Part shown: piece by piece, positions 6,239 through 9,784 of the stretch | How positions within the stretch are numbered: the first letter of the stretch is position 1 | Layout: each line of letters begins with the position of its first letter | NCBI GenBank assembly: GCA_048527645.1 | Contig: DBGFNI010000149.1 | Location: 1 to 9,784 of the forward strand | Direction: 5' to 3' | Length of the DNA stretch: 9,784 nt | Origin: HGM12669 sp048527645 | GTDB lineage: Bacteria > Bacillota > Clostridia > Oscillospirales > CAG-272 | Made by a program: the position numbers and the translations under genes | The notes under the pieces: model-generated | The model's input: only the letters and a program-made list of their open reading frames with translations | What the model was told of the DNA's origin: nothing | Databases searched by the model: none

Positions 6239-8461
6239 ATGCTACATATCAATCAGTTTATGCAGTTTATGAATCGTTTTTTGAAAAAGAAGTTATCCGG
6301 TGTTTCCCAAGGAACGGAACCGATCCGGGAAAACGCGCCGCAGCAGGTGCTTGAGACGAATGAAACGGACGCCGCTGCGGGCAGCCCCGCTTGCGTCGGC
6401 GAGAAGGAAACGGAAGCAAAGGGTACGCCCGCTTCTGTCGGCACGGAACCGTCTGCGCCTACCGGCTTGCGAGAAAAATGGAACGGCTTTTGCGCACGGA
6501 TCGGCAAGCGCTTGCGGCGCGGAGAAAAAAAGCGCGAGCGGAAAAGACCGCCGCGAAAGCAGCCCAACCAGCTGATCGACGGAATCGCAACGGCTGCGAT
6601 ATTGGCTCTGATGGCGAACAAGCTTTTGCAGTTCTATGTCAATGTTGTATTTCGTGATCTGCAAAACAACCGTGCGCTTTGTGTCATGCTCAGCTGCTGG
6701 TCGGTATTTCTATGTGCGTTTGTATGTCTTTTGATACGGTTGTTTACCAAAAAGAAAAACCATATGCCGTTCCTCATCACGTTTCACGTGGTGCTGACCG
6801 TGCTGCTGGTGATTGATACCGTCTATAAGGGATATCTGAACAGCCTGCCCAGTGTTGCCGAGCTGAGCAAAGCGACGGAGCTGACCGGCGTGCAGGGCTC
6901 GGTCGGCGAAGTGATGCGGCAGAACAAGGATTTGCTGCTGCGAATGACGCTGGATGTGATTCCCGTGCTCCTGTTCGGCATTTGGCTCAGACCTTTCTTG
7001 AACAAACATCTGAAGAAAAGACCGCCGGCATATTATTCCGCGGTTCATACCGGCGGCATCGGTGCGGTTTGCGCAGCCTGCGCCTGCATGGTGCTTGTTG
7101 TCTGGACGCTGACACCGTCTATTTCCGCTGCTATTTTGAAAAGCGAGATTGTGACCTATCATCTGATGGATGTTGGCAAGGCCGTTGCCAACGGCGGGCA
7201 GTCGGATTACAGCGAGGAAAAGCTCTCTCAGATTGTAATGTCGCAGACGATCGGATCTGACGAGTATTGGGGGGTGGCAGCGGATAAAAACGTTGTTCTG
7301 ATTCAGGTGGAGGCGCTGCAGTCCTTTGTGATCGGCAAGACCTATAACAGGCAGGAGATCACGCCGAATCTGAATGCTTTTCTCAATGACGATTGCATTT
7401 GGTTCCCCAACCATTACTATCAGATCGGCGGCGGAAACACGGCGGACGCAGAATTCTCGGCGCTCAATTCGCTGTATGCGCCGGAAAAGGAAGCGGTGTA
7501 TGAAAAATATCCGACCAACACGTATTACGGCCTGCCGTGGATTCTGAAGGACAACGGCTACAGCGGCGCTTACGCATACCACGGCTACATCGGCAGCTTC
7601 TGGAACCGGGAAACAGCATATCCGTATCAGGGATTTGACGATTTCTATTCACTGGAAGACATGGAAGGGCTCGAAATTCACGGTATGATGGAGGGCGTGA
7701 CGGATCTGGAGCTGTTTAATCGGATGCTGACGGACATGAAAGAACAGGTGAAAGACGGGCCGGTCATGCAAATGGCGGTCACGCTGTCCACGCATCACCC
7801 GTATTGGCTGCCGGAGCAATATCTGGACTTTGAGCTTTTCCCCGAGGACGAGGGGACGACTTGCGGGTCATATCTCACGTCGATGCACTATTTCGATCAG
7901 TGCTTCGGCGCTTATGTGGACGGACTGAAGGAGGCAGGGCTATGGGACGAGACCGTTATTGTGCTGTACGGCGACCACATGGCGTTGCCGAGCTATGAGC
8001 GGGAATCGGTTGAATTCATGGAAAAATATTTCTGTGATTCTTACACATATGCCGAGCAGTTTCGTGTGCCGCTGCTGATGCATGTGCCGGGGGTGGACAG
8101 CACGCAGATTACTCCCGCGAACGGACACATTGACATTCTGCCGACGTTGCTGCATGTGCTGGGGATTGAAAATACGCGCGGGGTGATGCTGGGACATGAC
8201 ATGTTTGTTACCGAGGACGGCTTTGTACTGGAGCAAACGCATCTGGGACGCGGTTCGTTCTTTACCAACGATGTCTTTTTCCAAAACGATCAGCAGAACT
8301 TGGTGTTTTTGGCAGCGGCTGTTGATCTGCAAACCGGCGAAAATCTGGATGCGGCGCAGTATTTTGATACAACAGCACAGGAAGCAAGAGAAATCTTTGC
8401 GCAGAATGAATACATTTTGCAAAACGATTTGGTTTGTTCGTTACGGACGGACGGCGGCTAA
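6239..8461 (+). CDS. LtaS-family phosphoglycerol transferase (sulfatase fold), polytopic
   Basis: This is a 740-residue membrane enzyme of the lipoteichoic acid synthase type, which transfers glycerol phosphate from phosphatidylglycerol to a growing polymer outside the cell. Residues 1-110 are a polar, finally very basic, cytoplasmic extension. Five membrane helices follow, at roughly 112-136, 145-169, 176-198, 233-251 and 272-294. The extracellular sulfatase-fold domain keeps the LtaS active site: E358 (VLIQVEALQSFVIG), nucleophile T401 in GGGNTADAEF, R457 (FWNR), H519 (STHHPY) and D579-H580 (YGDH). These align with S. aureus LtaS E255, T300, R356, H416 and D475/H476. It is about 95 residues longer than that enzyme (646). 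The ribosome binding site is weak (GAAAG, 6226-6230, eight bases before ATG), and M8 or M11 have none better. It is probably expressed with galE. Which polymer it makes cannot be decided from sequence. Confidence 0.9.
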   Translation: MLHINQFMQFMNRFLKKKLSGVSQGTEPIRENAPQQVLETNETDAAAGSPACVGEKETEAKGTPASVGTEPSAPTGLREKWNGFCARIGKRLRRGEKKRERKRPPRKQPNQLIDGIATAAILALMANKLLQFYVNVVFRDLQNNRALCVMLSCWSVFLCAFVCLLIRLFTKKKNHMPFLITFHVVLTVLLVIDTVYKGYLNSLPSVAELSKATELTGVQGSVGEVMRQNKDLLLRMTLDVIPVLLFGIWLRPFLNKHLKKRPPAYYSAVHTGGIGAVCAACACMVLVVWTLTPSISAAILKSEIVTYHLMDVGKAVANGGQSDYSEEKLSQIVMSQTIGSDEYWGVAADKNVVLIQVEALQSFVIGKTYNRQEITPNLNAFLNDDCIWFPNHYYQIGGGNTADAEFSALNSLYAPEKEAVYEKYPTNTYYGLPWILKDNGYSGAYAYHGYIGSFWNRETAYPYQGFDDFYSLEDMEGLEIHGMMEGVTDLELFNRMLTDMKEQVKDGPVMQMAVTLSTHHPYWLPEQYLDFELFPEDEGTTCGSYLTSMHYFDQCFGAYVDGLKEAGLWDETVIVLYGDHMALPSYERESVEFMEKYFCDSYTYAEQFRVPLLMHVPGVDSTQITPANGHIDILPTLLHVLGIENTRGVMLGHDMFVTEDGFVLEQTHLGRGSFFTNDVFFQNDQQNLVFLAAAVDLQTGENLDAAQYFDTTAQEAREIFAQNEYILQNDLVCSLRTDGG
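6386..6442 (+). repeat. Two-copy 14-residue repeat in LtaS-like N-terminal extension
   Basis: CCCGCTTGCGTCGGC (6386-6400) recurs with two mismatches at 6428-6442, exactly 42 bases (14 codons) later and in frame. The encoded units begin SPACVG and TPASVG. The surroundings are rich in Ala, Glu, Thr and Pro, consistent with a disordered linker. The similarity fades after the first six residues of each unit, so an old duplication is only one explanation. Confidence 0.45.
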
Positions 8462-8490
8462 ACCCTGCCAACAGGCGATCATATCAAACA

Positions 8491-8548
8491 ACAGCATACT
8501 GCCGACGCGATCTGTATGGATCGGGAAAGCGGTATGCTGTGTTTTTTT
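8491..8548 (+). terminator. Rho-independent terminator after galE/LtaS-like operon
   Basis: ACAGCATACTGC (8491-8502) pairs with GCGGTATGCTGT (8529-8540), twelve pairs with one G-T wobble, followed by GTTTTTTT. The 26-base interior can form its own small hairpin (CGATC with GATCG). It lies 29 bases after the stop codon. Confidence 0.9.
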
Positions 8549-8560
8549 GGATAAAAGAGA

Positions 8561-8607
8561 ACCGCGGCTTCCGGCATGCCGGAAACCGCGGTGACCTTTT
8601 TTTGATT
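8561..8607. terminator. Second, probably bidirectional, hairpin terminator
   Basis: ACCGCGG (8561-8567) pairs with CCGCGGT (8586-8592). Between them, after one mismatch, lies the perfect 16-base palindrome TTCCGGCATGCCGGAA (8569-8584). On the plus strand GACC then seven T follow (up to 8603). On the minus strand the stem is followed by TCTCTTTTAT. Since it stands 37 bases beyond the gap stop codon, it most likely ends gap transcripts and backs up the preceding plus-strand terminator. Confidence 0.85.
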
Positions 8608-8628
8608 AGAATCGCTGTGATGGAAAAA

Positions 8629-9660
8629 TCAGATCTCAGCGAAATACTTGATGGTGCGAACCATCTGGCTGGTGTAGGAGTTCTCGTTGTCGTACCAGGA
8701 AACAACCTGAACCTGATAGGTGTCATCGTCGATCTTGGCAACCATGGTCTGCGTGGAATCGAAGAGAGAACCGTAGCGCATACCGATCACGTCGGAGGAA
8801 ACGATCTGATCCTCATTGTAGCCGAAGGACTCGGTTGCAGCAGCCTTCATAGCGGCGTTGATGCTCTCGGGAGTGATGTCCTTACCCTTTACAACAGCAA
8901 CCAGAATGGTGGTAGAACCGGTGCAGGTCGGAACACGCTGTGCGGAGCCGATCAGCTTGCCGTTGAGCTCGGGAATAACCAGGCCGATTGCCTTTGCAGC
9001 GCCGGTGGAGTTAGGAACGATGTTCTGTGCGCCTGCACGTGCACGGCGCAGATCGCCCTTTCTGTGCGGGCCGTCCAGAATCATCTGGTCGCCGGTGTAA
9101 GCGTGAACGGTGGTCATGATACCGCTCTCGATCGGAGCGTAGTCATTCAGTGCCTTTGCCATGGGCGCCAGGCAGTTGGTCGTGCAGGATGCAGCGGAAA
9201 TGATCTTGTCAGAAGCGGACAGGGTCTTTTCATTTACGCCGTACACGATGGTGGGCAGATCCTTACCTGCGGGAGCGGAAATGACAACCTTCTTCGCGCC
9301 TGCGTCAATGTGTGCCTGGCTCTTATCCTTGGAGCAGTAGAAACCGGTGCACTCCAGAACAACGTCAACACCCAGCTTGCCCCAGGGCAGATCAGCTGCG
9401 TTGGGCATTTTATAGATAACAATCTTCTTGCCGTCTACGGTGATGTAGTTGTCTTCGCCCTCACCCTCATGAAAATCAACGGTGTGACCCATTGCTACAT
9501 AGTTGCCCTGTGCGGTGTCATATTTGAGCAGATGTGCCAGCATCTTTGCGCTGGTCAGGTCATTGATTGCAACAACTTCATAACCCTCTGCACCGAACAT
9601 CTGACGGAAAGCCAGACGGCCGATCCGGCCGAAACCGTTGATAGCTACTTTAACTGACAT
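8629..9660 (-). CDS. gap: Glyceraldehyde-3-phosphate dehydrogenase, type I
   Basis: This cytoplasmic glycolytic enzyme oxidises glyceraldehyde 3-phosphate to 1,3-bisphosphoglycerate with NAD+ and phosphate. The 343-residue length is normal. The N-terminal Rossmann motif is INGFGRIGR (7-15) and the acidic D34 in INDLT favours NAD+ over NADP+. The active site is SAASCTTNC, with catalytic C159, and TTVHAYT, with H186. GSAQRVPTCTGS and SWYDNENSYT (321-330) are also typical. GGAGGT (9669-9674, minus strand) eight bases before the ATG is a strong ribosome binding site, suiting a highly expressed gene. It is transcribed alone toward the LtaS-like gene and separated from it by two terminators; no pgk or tpi is seen downstream of it. 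Confidence 0.98.
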   Translation of the reverse strand: MSVKVAINGFGRIGRLAFRQMFGAEGYEVVAINDLTSAKMLAHLLKYDTAQGNYVAMGHTVDFHEGEGEDNYITVDGKKIVIYKMPNAADLPWGKLGVDVVLECTGFYCSKDKSQAHIDAGAKKVVISAPAGKDLPTIVYGVNEKTLSASDKIISAASCTTNCLAPMAKALNDYAPIESGIMTTVHAYTGDQMILDGPHRKGDLRRARAGAQNIVPNSTGAAKAIGLVIPELNGKLIGSAQRVPTCTGSTTILVAVVKGKDITPESINAAMKAAATESFGYNEDQIVSSDVIGMRYGSLFDSTQTMVAKIDDDTYQVQVVSWYDNENSYTSQMVRTIKYFAEI

Positions 9661-9707
9661 AATAAAATACCTCCGAAAATAATATTTTAGATTTTTACAT
9701 CTTTTAT

Positions 9708-9736
9708 ATTCTACATAAGATAACAGCTTTATGCAA
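9708..9736 (-). promoter_or_regulatory. Predicted sigma-A promoter of gap
   Basis: On the minus strand TTGCAT (9731-9736), a 17-base spacer, and TAGAAT (9708-9713, five of six matches to TATAAT). The whole 124-base stretch from the gap start codon to the window edge is very AT-rich, as expected of a strong promoter with upstream A/T tracts (seven A in a row on the minus strand at 9751-9757). The leader would be about 40 bases. Confidence 0.6.
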
Positions 9737-9784
9737 TAGTAAATTGTAAATTTTTTTCGGTTTTTCCTGATTTCTCCTCATTTT

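Noticed and set aside
6710..7582. A 290-codon minus-strand open frame opposite the LtaS-like gene
   Set aside because: It is antisense to the membrane and catalytic parts of a well-recognised enzyme; its composition is typical of a shadow.
8434..9657. A 407-codon open frame on the plus strand opposite gap
   Set aside because: It mirrors gap almost end to end, is of low complexity in a way expected from the complement of a codon-biased gene, and matches no family I recognise. gap itself is unmistakable.

Overview
The window looks like chromosomal DNA of a low-to-mid GC Gram-positive anaerobe of the Clostridia, probably Oscillospiraceae/Ruminococcaceae-like. The reasons are a lipoteichoic-acid-synthase-family enzyme, a FeoA/FeoB ferrous iron system, a clostridial-style HAMP histidine kinase paired with a membrane-anchored trypsin-like/PDZ protein, AGGAG-type ribosome binding sites and sigma-A-type promoters. 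This placement is inference from protein style, not from a marker gene. I see no rRNA, tRNA, CRISPR array, insertion sequence or phage gene.

Layout, left to right. (1) Bases 1-2487, plus strand: the 3' part of a sensor histidine kinase gene (its 5' end lies before the window), then, after an 18-base gap with a good ribosome binding site, a single-pass membrane protein with an HtrA-like trypsin fold and a C-terminal PDZ domain. By eye alignment all three catalytic triad residues of the HtrA-like domain are replaced, so it is probably a pseudoprotease. A strong hairpin terminator follows. (2) Bases 2610-4894, minus strand: feoA and feoB, overlapping by ATGA, encoding GTP-dependent ferrous iron uptake. 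They have a predicted promoter about 140 bases upstream of feoA. (3) Bases 4895-5204: a 310-base divergent regulatory region holding the back-to-back feoAB and galE promoters. (4) Bases 5205-8461, plus strand: galE (UDP-glucose 4-epimerase), then, 32 bases on, a polytopic LtaS/sulfatase-family phosphoglycerol transferase with an unusual 110-residue cytoplasmic N-terminal extension. Together they suggest a cell-envelope polymer operon. (5) Bases 8462-8628: two consecutive hairpin terminators between convergent genes. (6) Bases 8629-9660, minus strand: gap, glycolytic glyceraldehyde-3-phosphate dehydrogenase, with its own promoter at the right edge.

Most of the window is ordinary housekeeping. 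The item most worth following is the catalytically dead HtrA-like PDZ protein encoded directly behind a histidine kinase, which suggests a binding or sensing role rather than proteolysis. The LtaS-like protein's extension and its link to galE are second.
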